Below the pieces are notes generated by a model. That model worked only from the letters and a program-made list of their open reading frames with translations. It ran no database searches and was not told the origin of the DNA. From Plantactinospora mayteni (lineage in GTDB: Bacteria; Actinomycetota; Actinomycetes; Mycobacteriales; Micromonosporaceae), in the NCBI RefSeq assembly GCF_016862935.1, contig NZ_BONX01000038.1, positions 62,001-126,000 of the forward strand: a DNA stretch of 64,000 bases. The letters run 5' to 3'. Shown in pieces: positions 42,897 to 50,984 of this stretch (within the stretch, counting starts at the first letter, position 1; each line of letters opens with the position of its first letter). A program made the translations under genes and the position numbers.

Positions 42897-43113
42897 GTGC
42901 GATGAGCCGCTGGTCGGCCGCGTCGCGCACCAGGATCGCCTCGACCGGGCAGGACTCGGCCGCGTCGACCACCGGGTCGGCCGGGTCGACGGTCTCGGCC
43001 GGCGGGGTGGAGAGCCCGTCGACGAGCCGGAAGTGCCCGGGTGCGATGCCGGCGCAGATCCCCGAGCCGATACAGCGGTGCGGGTCGACGCTGACCCGCC
43101 AGGCGGTGCTCAC
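42886..43113 (-). CDS. 3Fe-4S ferredoxin
   Basis: 75 residues from a GTG at 43113. It starts VSTAWRVSVDPHRCIGSGIC, with the cluster Cys pattern CX5C plus a distal CP in ESCPVEAILV. That is three ligands, as in the single-cluster ferredoxins that feed electrons to actinobacterial P450s. The GTG overlaps the stop of the P450 gene by 4 bases (GTGA), so the two are co-translated and it is very likely the P450's redox partner. No ferredoxin reductase lies nearby. Confidence 0.93.
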   Translation of the reverse strand: MSTAWRVSVDPHRCIGSGICAGIAPGHFRLVDGLSTPPAETVDPADPVVDAAESCPVEAILVRDAADQRLIAPES

Positions 43114-44315
43114 CAGGCCACCGGCAGTGCGAGTGGTCCGCGTACGAGCAGGCCGCTCTTCCACGGCACCTCCGGTTCCGGCACCGCGAGCCGCAGTCCG
43201 GGCAGCCGACCGACCAGGGTACCGATCGCCACCTGCAACTCCATCCGGGCGAGTTGCGCGCCGAGGCAGTGGTGCACACCGTGGCCGAAGCCGACGTGCG
43301 GGTTGGTCTCCCGCCCAAGGTCGAGCCGGTCCGGGTCGGTGAAGACCGTGGCGTCCCGGTTGGCCGAGCCGACCGCCGGCAGTACCGGCTCACCGGCCCG
43401 GACGAGGACGCCGCCGAGCTCGATGTCCTCCGTCGCGTACCGGGGGAAGGCCGAGGCCGCCCCGAGGGGTACGTAGCGCATCAGCTCCTCGACGGCGCTC
43501 GGGATGAGTGCGGGATCGGAGCGCAGTCGGGCCAGCTCGGACGGGTTCTCCAGCAGTACGTAGACGAAGTTCGGGATCTGGGTCACCGTCGTCTCGTGCC
43601 CGGCCGCGAGCAGGCCGGCGGCGAGCTGCACCAACTCCTGCTCGGTGAGCCGGTCCTCGTTCTCGTCCCGGGCCCGGACCATCGCGCCGAGCAGGTCGTC
43701 GATCGGCTCGCGGCGACGGATCGCGACCAGCTCCCCGATGTAGCCCCAGAGGCTCTCCAGGTATTCCTGGACCTGCTGCGGGCTCAGCGAGGTGGTCGAG
43801 ACGATCGCCTCCGACCATCTGTGGAAGCTGTCCCGGTCGGCGAACGGCACGCCGAGCAGCTCGCAGATGACCTGGATCGGCAGCGGGGTGGCGAACCGCT
43901 CGACCAGGTCGGCCGGGGGACCGGCCTCGACCATCTCGTCGACCAGCCCGTCGGCGATCTCCTGCGCGCGGGTCCGGAGCAGTTCGACCCGGCGGGCGGT
44001 GAACGCCTTCGCGACCAGCCGGCGCAGCCGCGTGTGGTCCGGCGGGTCCATTCCGAGCATGCCCAGATCCGGCTGCCGGGGCATCGTCCGGGGCTGGTCG
44101 CGCCCGACCCCGGCGGCTCGGCTGAACCGGGCGTCGCCGAGTACGACCCGGACGTCCTCGTAGCGGGTGGCGAGCCAGGCCTCCTCGCCGAACGGCAGTT
44201 GTACCCGGATCAGTGGCTCGTCGCGGCGAAGTCGGGCGTAGTGCGGGTCGAGGTTGAGCCGGTCGGGGGCGGCGAACGGGTACGGGCGAGCGGTCACCTG
44301 CTGGCTGTCCGTCAT
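43110..44315 (-). CDS. Cytochrome P450
   Basis: 401 residues, normal for a soluble class I bacterial P450. It has the I-helix oxygen-activation motif LLAAGHETTVTQ, the K-helix EELMRYVP with E-x-x-R, and the heme-binding loop GFGHGVHHCLGAQLAR with the Cys thiolate. The ATG at 44315 follows GAGGA. It is a CYP105/107-like monooxygenase by general pattern. The substrate is unknown and no biosynthetic cluster surrounds it. Coupled to the 3Fe-4S ferredoxin gene by a 4-base overlap. Confidence 0.95.
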   Translation of the reverse strand: MTDSQQVTARPYPFAAPDRLNLDPHYARLRRDEPLIRVQLPFGEEAWLATRYEDVRVVLGDARFSRAAGVGRDQPRTMPRQPDLGMLGMDPPDHTRLRRLVAKAFTARRVELLRTRAQEIADGLVDEMVEAGPPADLVERFATPLPIQVICELLGVPFADRDSFHRWSEAIVSTTSLSPQQVQEYLESLWGYIGELVAIRRREPIDDLLGAMVRARDENEDRLTEQELVQLAAGLLAAGHETTVTQIPNFVYVLLENPSELARLRSDPALIPSAVEELMRYVPLGAASAFPRYATEDIELGGVLVRAGEPVLPAVGSANRDATVFTDPDRLDLGRETNPHVGFGHGVHHCLGAQLARMELQVAIGTLVGRLPGLRLAVPEPEVPWKSGLLVRGPLALPVAW

Positions 44316-44491
44316 CTCGGATTCCTCCGTCGAGCGGGCGCGGTCGGCGCGACGGTCGGTGACGATCGGCTTGACCCGTGGTGATCAGTGCGATCGGACC
44401 ATCGGCACCGGGTAAGGCACTGATGGCGGATAGTAGCGAACTATACTGATCAATTCCATGGTGCACATTGGATGATCGCCGGCCCGCGAGT

Positions 44492-44579
44492 GAACCTTTC
44501 AACCTCCCCTTGCGGTTCGTCGGACCGCAAGGTCGGACGCGGCGTGTGAGCGCCGCGCGGTTCAGGTTGAAAAAGGTTC
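44492..44579. repeat. 88-bp palindromic element, copy A
   Basis: The outer arms GAACCTTTCAACCT and AGGTTGAAAAAGGTTC are near-complementary. An inner perfect hairpin, CTTGCGGT (44509-44516) with ACCGCAAG (44524-44531), is present. Read on the minus strand it aligns along its whole length with copy B at 46694-46783. It lies just past the stop of the response regulator gene, 9 bases from it, and upstream of the P450 promoter region. It may act as terminator, mobile palindrome or regulator site. Confidence 0.8.
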
Positions 44580-44588
44580 AGTGACCCG

Positions 44589-45233
44589 TCAGGCGTTCAG
44601 GTAGGTCAGCACGGCGAGTACCCGCCGGTTGTCGTCCTCCGACGGCGGCATGCCCAGCTTGCTGAAGATGCTGTTGATGTGCTTGCTGACCGCCTTCTCG
44701 GTGACGAAGAGCCGACCCGCGATCGCCGCGTTGGACCGGCCCTCCGCCATCAGGCCGAGCACCTCCCGCTCCCGGCTGGTGAGCGCGTGCAGCGGCTCGG
44801 CGGCGGAGCGGTTGGCCAGCAGTTCGCCGATCACCTCCGGGTCCATCACCGTGCCGCCGGCCGCCACCCGCCGCACCGCGTCGACGAACTGGCCGACGTT
44901 GGAGACCCGGTCCTTGAGCAGGTAGCCGATGGCACCGGTGCGGTCGGCCAGGAGTTCCCGGGCGTAGAGCTGCTCGACGTGCTGGGACAGGACCAGGACC
45001 GGCAGGCGGGGGATCCGGGTACGGGCCTCGATCGCCGCCTGGAGCCCCTCGTCGGTGAAGGTCGGCGGCAGCCGTACGTCGACCACGGCCACGTCGGGAC
45101 GGTGCTCGATCAGCGCCGGCAGCAGCGCCGGCCCGTTGTCGACGGCCGCGACGACCTCGAAGTCGAACGCCTGGAGTAGCCGGGTCAGTCCGTCCCTGAG
45201 GAGGGCGAGGTCTTCGGCGATGACAACTCGCAA
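44589..45233 (-). CDS. NarL/LuxR-family response regulator
   Basis: 214 residues. The receiver domain starts MRVVIAEDLALLRDGLTRLL, with the phosphoacceptor Asp in VAVVDVRLPP and the Lys in GYLLKDRVSNVG. The C-terminal HTH is LTSREREVLGLMAEGRSNAA with VSKHINSIFSKLG. It is phosphorylated by the histidine kinase encoded just upstream, whose 3' end it overlaps by 49 bases, so the two form one system. Likely targets are its own operon and the divergent MMPL transporter gene. Confidence 0.95.
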   Translation of the reverse strand: MRVVIAEDLALLRDGLTRLLQAFDFEVVAAVDNGPALLPALIEHRPDVAVVDVRLPPTFTDEGLQAAIEARTRIPRLPVLVLSQHVEQLYARELLADRTGAIGYLLKDRVSNVGQFVDAVRRVAAGGTVMDPEVIGELLANRSAAEPLHALTSREREVLGLMAEGRSNAAIAGRLFVTEKAVSKHINSIFSKLGMPPSEDDNRRVLAVLTYLNA

Positions 45234-46486
45234 GGCAGCTCCATGGTCACGGTCGTGGGCCCGCCGGGCGGGCTGGCCACGAACATCGTGCCATCAAAGG
45301 CGGCGAGCCGTCGTTCGATCCCCCGCAGACCGGTCCCGCCGGCCGGGTCGGCTCCACCGACGCCGTCGTCGCCGACCACCATGACCAGCCGACCGTCGCC
45401 GTGCCGCAGCCGTATCCAGGCGTTGCGCGCGGCGCTGTGCTTGGCGACGTTGGCCAGCAGTTCGGCCGCGGTGAAGTAGACCGCCGACTCGACCGGGGCC
45501 AGCGGCCGGCCGGGCAGCTCGACGTCGACCTCGACCGGCAGTGGCAGCTTCAGCGCGAGTGCCTGGAGCGCACCGGCCAGCCCACGTTCGGCGAGTACCG
45601 GTGGATGGATGCCCCGGACCAGGTCCCGCAGCTCGCCGAGGGCCTGCCCGCTGGCCTCCCGGGCCTCGGCCATCAGCCGCTGGGCCGCCTCCGGGTCCCG
45701 GCGCATCAGCTCCTCGGCGAGCCCGATGTTCATGCTCAGCGCCACCAGCCGGGCCTGGGCACCGTCGTGCAGGTCGCGCTCGATCCGGCGCAGCTCGGCG
45801 GCCTGCGCGTCGACGGTCTGCGACCGGGTCTCGGTGAGCTGCTGGACCCGCTGGTGCAGCGCCGCCGTCGGGGTCGGCGCCAGCAGCGCCCGGATGAAGC
45901 CGGCGTGCATCCGGTGGATCAGCTCGCCGGTGTAGGCGCCGAAGATCAGGATCAGGGCACCCTGCGGCGGCCCCAGCAGCGCCTTGACCGCGTTGTCGAT
46001 CGGCCAGAACACTCCGTAGCCGTACCAGACGTCGAGCGTCCAGAGCAGCACCGGTACCCCGATCAGCCCCTCCAGGCCGTAGACCACCAGGCAGACCGGC
46101 AGCAGCCCGAGTACCAGCCCGACCGGTATCGACGTCAGCAGCCAGAGCAGGTCGCGCCAGGTGGCCGGGTCGGTCACCACCCACCGGTACCGGCCCCAGA
46201 CGGTCATCCGCTCCGGCGCCGGCCGGTACGGGCTCGGCACCTCCCGTTCGGTCCACCACCCCGCGAACCGGCGGTTGAGGTCGGCGAGTTCGCGTACCGC
46301 GGCGGTCACCGCCGGAAAGGCGAACAGCCCCGCGCCCAGCACGGTGAAGACGAGGGAGAGCACCGAGAGCACCAGCAGGACGATGTTGGCGCTCACCGAG
46401 AGTACGGCCAGCAGCAGCGCCTGGCCGCCCTGGGCGAGCCGGCGCCGCAGCCACGGTGGGAGCCGGTTGGTGGTCGGGTGGTCCAT
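45185..46486 (-). CDS. Sensor histidine kinase (NarL-system type)
   Basis: 433 residues. The N-terminal half has about four to six membrane helices in pairs (VLSVSANIVLLVLSVLSLVF, then LLWLLTSIPVGLVLGLLPVC) and short loops, with no large outside domain, so it probably senses the membrane itself. A linker coiled coil precedes the HisKA_3 motif ERDLHDGAQARLVALS (phospho-His). The HATPase_c domain follows, with AVYFTAAELLANVAKHSA, VVGDDGVGGAD and TGLRGIERRL. The ATG at 46486 is 190 bases from the divergent MMPL start. Paired with the overlapping response regulator. Confidence 0.93.
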   Translation of the reverse strand: MDHPTTNRLPPWLRRRLAQGGQALLLAVLSVSANIVLLVLSVLSLVFTVLGAGLFAFPAVTAAVRELADLNRRFAGWWTEREVPSPYRPAPERMTVWGRYRWVVTDPATWRDLLWLLTSIPVGLVLGLLPVCLVVYGLEGLIGVPVLLWTLDVWYGYGVFWPIDNAVKALLGPPQGALILIFGAYTGELIHRMHAGFIRALLAPTPTAALHQRVQQLTETRSQTVDAQAAELRRIERDLHDGAQARLVALSMNIGLAEELMRRDPEAAQRLMAEAREASGQALGELRDLVRGIHPPVLAERGLAGALQALALKLPLPVEVDVELPGRPLAPVESAVYFTAAELLANVAKHSAARNAWIRLRHGDGRLVMVVGDDGVGGADPAGGTGLRGIERRLAAFDGTMFVASPPGGPTTVTMELPCELSSPKTSPSSGTD

Positions 46487-46676
46487 GCACCCATTCTGGT
46501 CGACCCGCCCGGCGTCGATCTGTGGTGCTACGACCACCGTCGTTCGGGACGTGCCACCCCTGCCGGTGGCCCCGCCAGCCCGTTGGATCGATGGCATGAC
46601 CGATCCGGGCCGGATGCCCGCAGCGACGCCTGCCGGTCGAACCGACAGCCCTACCAGGTTCCGGGAGGAACACGTC

Positions 46677-48905
46677 ATGTCCAGGCATCGATCGAACCTT
46701 TTTCCACCTGAACCGCCCGGCGCTCGCGCCCCGCGTTCGACCTCCCCGACCACCGGACCGCAACGGGAGGTGGAAAAGGGTTCGTTGGCCGGCGTCGTCG
46801 CCGGCCGGCGCGCCAAGTTCGCGATGCTGGCCCTCTGGGTGGTCGTCGCCGCGGTGGTCGGCCCGCTCGCGCTCAAGCTGACCGAGGTACAGCAGAACGA
46901 CAATCTCGGCGCCCTGCCCGGCGGCGCCGAGGCGAGCCGGGCGGCCGTCCGGGCCGAGGCCGCGTTTCCCGAGCCGGACGCGCTGGTCGCGGTCACCGTG
47001 TACGCCCGGGACGCCGGCCTGACCGACGCCGACCGGGCCAGGGTCGCCGCCGACCGGGCGGCGTTCGCCAGGTACGCGGTCGACGGGGTCGTCCCGCCGG
47101 AGCTGCCCAGCGACGACGGCCGGGCTCTGCTGCTCTCCTTCCCGCTCGCCGGCACCGACGAGGCGCAGTCGGCGGCGGTCGGCGAGATCCGGGACCGGCT
47201 GGCCGACGGACTGCCGGACGGGCTGCGTACCGCGCTGACCGGGTCGGCGGGGGCCGAGGAGGACCTCTTCGACGCGTTCGGCGGGATGGACCACATGCTG
47301 CTGTTCGCCACGATCGGCGCGGTGGCCCTGCTGTTGCTGGTCACCTACCGCAGCCCGGTGCTCTGGTTGATCCCGCTGATCACCGCCGGGGTGGCGAGTC
47401 AGGTGGCCAGCGCGGTCGTCTACCTGCTCGCCGAGTACGCCGGGCTCACCGTCGACTTCCAGAGCCAGAACATCCTGACCGTACTGGTCCTCGGCGTCGG
47501 GGTGGACTACGCGCTGCTGATCGTCGCCCGCTACCGGGAGGAGCTGCGGCGGCACCAGGACCGGCACGAGGCGATGGCGCTGGCCCTGCGCCGCTCCTTC
47601 CCGGCGATGTGCGCCTCGGCCGCCACGGTCGCCGCCGGGCTGCTCTGCCTGCTCGCCGCCGACCTGCCGTCGACCCGGGGTCTCGGCCCGGTCGGCGCGG
47701 TCGGGATCGCCGCCACCCTGGTCGCGATGGCCACCCTGTTGCCGGCGGTACTGGTGCTCTTCGGCCGCTGGGTGTTCTGGCCGTTCGTGCCGCGTTACAC
47801 CCCCGGCCTGGCCGGGCACGACGTCGCCGAGGACCACCGTGGCTGGGCCCGGGTGGCCCGGTTCGTCGACCGGCGGCACAGGACCACCTGGATCGGCAGC
47901 ATTCTGGCGCTCGGGGTGCTCATGCTCGGGATCGGCAACCTCAGCATCGGCCTGCCCGGCGACGAGTTCTTCACGAAGGAGGTCGGCTCGGTCACCGGTC
48001 AGCGGATGGTCGAGGCGCACTGGCCGGCCGGCACGCTGGCACCGGCGGAGATCGTGGCCGGCGCGGGCAGTGCCGACCAGGTGGTCCAGGCGGCCCGGGG
48101 CGTCGACGGGATCGCCGAGGTCGGCCCGGCGGAGCGCTCCGCCGACGGCCGCTGGGTACGGATCCCGGCGATACTCGCCGACGACCCGGGTACCGAGGCG
48201 GCGAAGGAGAGCGTCGACCGGCTGCGTACGGCGCTGCGGGCGGTGCCCGGGGCCGACGCGCTGGTCGGCGGCGAGACGGCGTACCAGTTGGACACCGATC
48301 GGGTCACCAGCCGGGACGACCGGGTGGTGATGCCGCTGATCCTGCTCGTCGTCTTCCTCGTGCTGGTGGTGCTGCTCCGGGCCCTGGTCGCGCCGCTGCT
48401 GCTGATGGCCAGCGTGGTGCTGTCGTACCTCGCCGCGCTGGGTGCGGCCGGGCTGATCCTCGACGCGCTGGGCCACCCGAGGCTCTGGGTGGCGCTGCCG
48501 TTGCAGACGTTCCTGTTCCTGGTCGCGCTGGGCGTGGACTACACCATCTTCCTGATGACCCGGGCCCGGGAGGAGGTCGCCGTGCTCGGGCACCGGCGGG
48601 GCGTACTGCACGCGCTCACGGTCACCGGGGGAGTGATCACCAGCGCCGGGGTGGTGCTGGCGACCACGTTCGCCGCGTTGAGCGTGATGCCGCTGGTGCC
48701 CTCGGTGCAGACCGGGGTGATCGTGGCGGTCGGCGTACTCATCGACACGTTCCTGGTGCGTAGCCTGCTGGTCCCGGCGCTGGCGCTCTCGGTCGGACCC
48801 GCCACCTGGTGGCCGGGCCGGCTCTCCCGGCGCCCGGCCGCGCCGCCCGCGCCGGGCACGCCGGCACCGGTCGGTCCCGCCCCGGCGGCCGTGGCGTCGC
48901 GCTGA
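46677..48905 (+). CDS. MMPL/RND-family transporter
   Basis: 742 residues from an ATG behind GGGAGGAA. There are two homologous halves, each with one helix, a large outside loop, and five further helices. Family motifs are visible: NILTVLVLGVGVDYALLIVA in the first half and LFLVALGVDYTIFLMTRARE in the second, each with the conserved GVDY proton-relay Asp-Tyr. MmpL proteins export lipids, glycolipids or drugs by proton motive force. The first 35 residues (SNLFPPEPPGARAPRSTSP onward) are encoded by palindromic element copy B and are unlike the family. Its control by the divergent two-component system is likely. Confidence 0.93.
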   Translation: MSRHRSNLFPPEPPGARAPRSTSPTTGPQREVEKGSLAGVVAGRRAKFAMLALWVVVAAVVGPLALKLTEVQQNDNLGALPGGAEASRAAVRAEAAFPEPDALVAVTVYARDAGLTDADRARVAADRAAFARYAVDGVVPPELPSDDGRALLLSFPLAGTDEAQSAAVGEIRDRLADGLPDGLRTALTGSAGAEEDLFDAFGGMDHMLLFATIGAVALLLLVTYRSPVLWLIPLITAGVASQVASAVVYLLAEYAGLTVDFQSQNILTVLVLGVGVDYALLIVARYREELRRHQDRHEAMALALRRSFPAMCASAATVAAGLLCLLAADLPSTRGLGPVGAVGIAATLVAMATLLPAVLVLFGRWVFWPFVPRYTPGLAGHDVAEDHRGWARVARFVDRRHRTTWIGSILALGVLMLGIGNLSIGLPGDEFFTKEVGSVTGQRMVEAHWPAGTLAPAEIVAGAGSADQVVQAARGVDGIAEVGPAERSADGRWVRIPAILADDPGTEAAKESVDRLRTALRAVPGADALVGGETAYQLDTDRVTSRDDRVVMPLILLVVFLVLVVLLRALVAPLLLMASVVLSYLAALGAAGLILDALGHPRLWVALPLQTFLFLVALGVDYTIFLMTRAREEVAVLGHRRGVLHALTVTGGVITSAGVVLATTFAALSVMPLVPSVQTGVIVAVGVLIDTFLVRSLLVPALALSVGPATWWPGRLSRRPAAPPAPGTPAPVGPAPAAVASR
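46694..46783. repeat. 90-bp palindromic element, copy B, within MMPL coding sequence
   Basis: Arms GAACCTTTTTCCACCT and AGGTGGAAAAGGGTTC are complementary except for one pair. The interior matches the minus strand of copy A, sharing TGAACCGC, CGGCGCTC, CCGCGT-CGACC and GCAA-G-GGAGGT blocks. It starts 17 bases after the MMPL start codon, so it could form a hairpin early in the mRNA. Confidence 0.8.
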
Positions 48906-48941
48906 CCGGCGCTGCCCGACGGCTGCCGGCGTCGCCCGGCC

Positions 48942-48970
48942 GACCCCCTCCGCACGGGGGGAGGGAGGTC
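48942..48970. terminator. Probable hairpin between convergent MMPL and RNA methyltransferase genes
   Basis: GACCCCCTCC (48942-48951) pairs with GGAGGG-A-GGTC (48960-48970), with one bulged base. It overlaps the stop codon of the leftward methyltransferase gene. Confidence 0.45.
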
Positions 48971-49967
48971 AACCGGGCGGCGCCGGTCGGGCGCGTCGCT
49001 GCCGGGCCGCCTCGTAGAGGGCCACGGTGCCGGCGGTCGCCGCGTTGAGCGAACTCGCCGAGCCGGCGATCGGGATCCGGAGCATCCGGTCGCAGGACTG
49101 CCGCCAGGCGGCGCTGAGCCCGGCGGTCTCGTTGCCGACCAGCAGCACGGTCGGGCCGGTGAGGTCGTGCTCGGCGATCTCCACCTCGCCGTCCTCGTCG
49201 GTGCCGAGGACCTGCACCGGCAGCCCACGCCCGCGCAGCCCCGTCACCCAGTCGAGGACGTCGCGGTGCGACCCGGTACGCACCACCGGGATCGCGAAGA
49301 GGGAACCGGTGCTGGCCCGGACGGCCCTCGGGTCGTACGGGTCGGCGGCGTGCCCGACCACCACCAGCCCGGCGGCGCCGAACGCGTCGGCGGAGCGGAC
49401 CAGCGTGCCGATGTTGCCCGGTGTGGTCGGCCGGTCGAAGACCACCACCAGCGCGTCCGGGCCGACCGGGATCCGGTCCAGCCGGTCCGCCGGCAGCCCC
49501 AGCACGGCGACCAGTTCGGGCTGGTCCTCGTTCTTGCCACCGAGTTCCCGCAGCAGGTCGGGGGCGACCGCGACGCGGCTGCCGGTGGTCTGGTCGAGCA
49601 GGTCCCGGGCCCACCGGGACAGCGGCACGCCGTCCGGATGCAGCAGTGCGTGCACCGGCCAGCCGCGCTGCACCGCCACGCTGATCGGCCGGACGCCCTG
49701 CACCAGGAACTCGCCGGCCCGCTGCCGCTTCGTCCGGTTGGTCAGCAGGGCCGACCACTGTTGGAAGCTGGCGTTGCGGGTGGTGACCCGCAGCGTCCTC
49801 GCCGCCCGCGCCGAGCCGGCCCGATCGCTGGAGCCGGCCCGGTCCCCGGATCCGGCCCGATCGCTGGGGCCGGTGCGGTCCGGGGAACTGGTCCGGTCGG
49901 GGGAGTTGGTTCGCGCGGAGGTCCGGGGCCGGCCGGCCGGGCTCCGGCCGACGCCGTCTGCACGCAC
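48969..49967 (-). CDS. SpoU/TrmH-family RNA 2'-O-methyltransferase
   Basis: 332 residues from a GTG at 49967. Residues from about 60 on form the SPOUT enzyme: an N-terminal RNA-binding substrate domain (TKRQRAGEFLVQGVRPISVA), motif 1 PTTPGNIGTLVRSADAFG, motif 2 PTVLLVGNETAGLSAAW and motif 3 IPIAGSASSLNAATAGTVAL. All three are intact and form the knotted SAM site. It methylates a ribose in rRNA or tRNA. The first 55 residues are disordered 5-residue repeats (DRTSS/DRTGP/DRAGS) made by a 15-bp tandem repeat, unlike the family, so the biological start may be downstream. Confidence 0.92.
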   Translation of the reverse strand: MRADGVGRSPAGRPRTSARTNSPDRTSSPDRTGPSDRAGSGDRAGSSDRAGSARAARTLRVTTRNASFQQWSALLTNRTKRQRAGEFLVQGVRPISVAVQRGWPVHALLHPDGVPLSRWARDLLDQTTGSRVAVAPDLLRELGGKNEDQPELVAVLGLPADRLDRIPVGPDALVVVFDRPTTPGNIGTLVRSADAFGAAGLVVVGHAADPYDPRAVRASTGSLFAIPVVRTGSHRDVLDWVTGLRGRGLPVQVLGTDEDGEVEIAEHDLTGPTVLLVGNETAGLSAAWRQSCDRMLRIPIAGSASSLNAATAGTVALYEAARQRRARPAPPG

Positions 49968-50084
49968 CGGACGACGATACCGCCGACCGCTGACGGGCCT
50001 ACCGGCGCGGCACCGCGACCAGCGTGTCGTCGACCGTCGCCACCTCGGGGCGCTCCGGCCGCACCAGCCTCAGGTCGAAGGGGT

Positions 50085-50984
50085 TCACTTGGTCGCGCCG
50101 CTGGTGAACCCGTTGTAGATGAAGCGCTGGAGCAGCAGGAAGACGATCAGCGTCGGGACGATGACCAGGATGACCCCGGCCGAGATGACCTCCCACTGCG
50201 CCCCGAACGGTCCCTTGAACCGGAACAGCGAGGTGGAGATGACCCCGAGGTCCCGGTCCGGCATGTAGAGGAACGGGATGTAGAACTCGTTGTAGATGGT
50301 GATCCCCTTGATGATCACGACGGTGGCTATCGCCGGCTTCAACAGGGGAAGGATGATCCGGAAATAGATCGTGAGGTGGTTGGCGCCCTCGAGGGCGGCG
50401 GACTCGTCCAGCTCCCTCGGGATGCTCCGGAGGAACTGCTGGAAGATGTAGATCGAGATGATGTCGGTGCCGAGGAAGAGCGCGATCGCCGACCATCTGG
50501 TGTTGAACAGCCCGAGGGTGTTCACCACCTGGAAGGTCGCCACCTGGGTGGTCACCCCGGGCACCAGGGCGGCCAGCAGGAACAGCATGACGATGGTCCT
50601 GCGGAACCGGAACTCGAACCGGTCCAGGGCGTACGCGGCCATCGAGCCGATCAGCACCGTACCGGCCAGCGACACGGCCAGGATGATCGACGTGTTGACG
50701 AAGGCCCGCAGCATGCCGCCCTGGGTGAACGCCGTGACGTAGTTGTCGAGGTTGAACCAGTTCCCCGGCGGGTCGAACGGCGCCCCGTTGACGAACTCGT
50801 CGTTGGTCTTCAACGACGCCATCAGCAGCACCAGCAGCGGCGCCAGCACCACCAGGGCGGCGACGACCAGCGAGGCGTACTTGAGGGTCAGCGCGATCCG
50901 GGCGCCGAGCGTACCGAGTCCGGTGGCGGTGCGGGCCCGGCGCCGGGGTGCGGTGTCGGGGGAGCGGAGGGCGGTCAGGCTCAC
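50085..50984 (-). CDS. Carbohydrate ABC transporter permease (MalG-type)
   Basis: 299 residues. The GTG at 50984 overlaps the stop of the preceding permease gene by 4 bases. Six helices are visible, with the EAA loop RSIPRELDESAALEGANHLT and the following IILPLLKPAIATV. The N-terminal SLKTNDEFVNGAPFDPPGNW and the C-terminal IYNGFTSGATK are typical CUT1 MalG/MsmG. With the MalF-type partner it forms the channel. The ATPase is not in the cluster; a shared MsiK-type ATPase elsewhere is the norm in actinobacteria. Confidence 0.95.
   Translation of the reverse strand: MSLTALRSPDTAPRRRARTATGLGTLGARIALTLKYASLVVAALVVLAPLLVLLMASLKTNDEFVNGAPFDPPGNWFNLDNYVTAFTQGGMLRAFVNTSIILAVSLAGTVLIGSMAAYALDRFEFRFRRTIVMLFLLAALVPGVTTQVATFQVVNTLGLFNTRWSAIALFLGTDIISIYIFQQFLRSIPRELDESAALEGANHLTIYFRIILPLLKPAIATVVIIKGITIYNEFYIPFLYMPDRDLGVISTSLFRFKGPFGAQWEVISAGVILVIVPTLIVFLLLQRFIYNGFTSGATK

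Noticed and set aside
43110-44315. P450 as part of a natural-product gene cluster
   Set aside because: No polyketide, peptide, terpene or other biosynthetic core gene lies within the window around it.
44400-46800. The paired palindromes interpreted as terminal inverted repeats of a transposon carrying the two-component system
   Set aside because: No transposase or target-site duplication is visible, each copy is itself a palindrome, and the intervening genes are ordinary chromosomal types. They are reported as related elements only.
45294-48611. 1105-codon minus-strand open frame spanning the kinase, the divergent promoter and the MMPL gene
   Set aside because: Composed of Arg/Gly/Pro/Gln-rich sequence antisense to MMPL and out of frame with the kinase. 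Long stop-free shadows are expected at this GC content.
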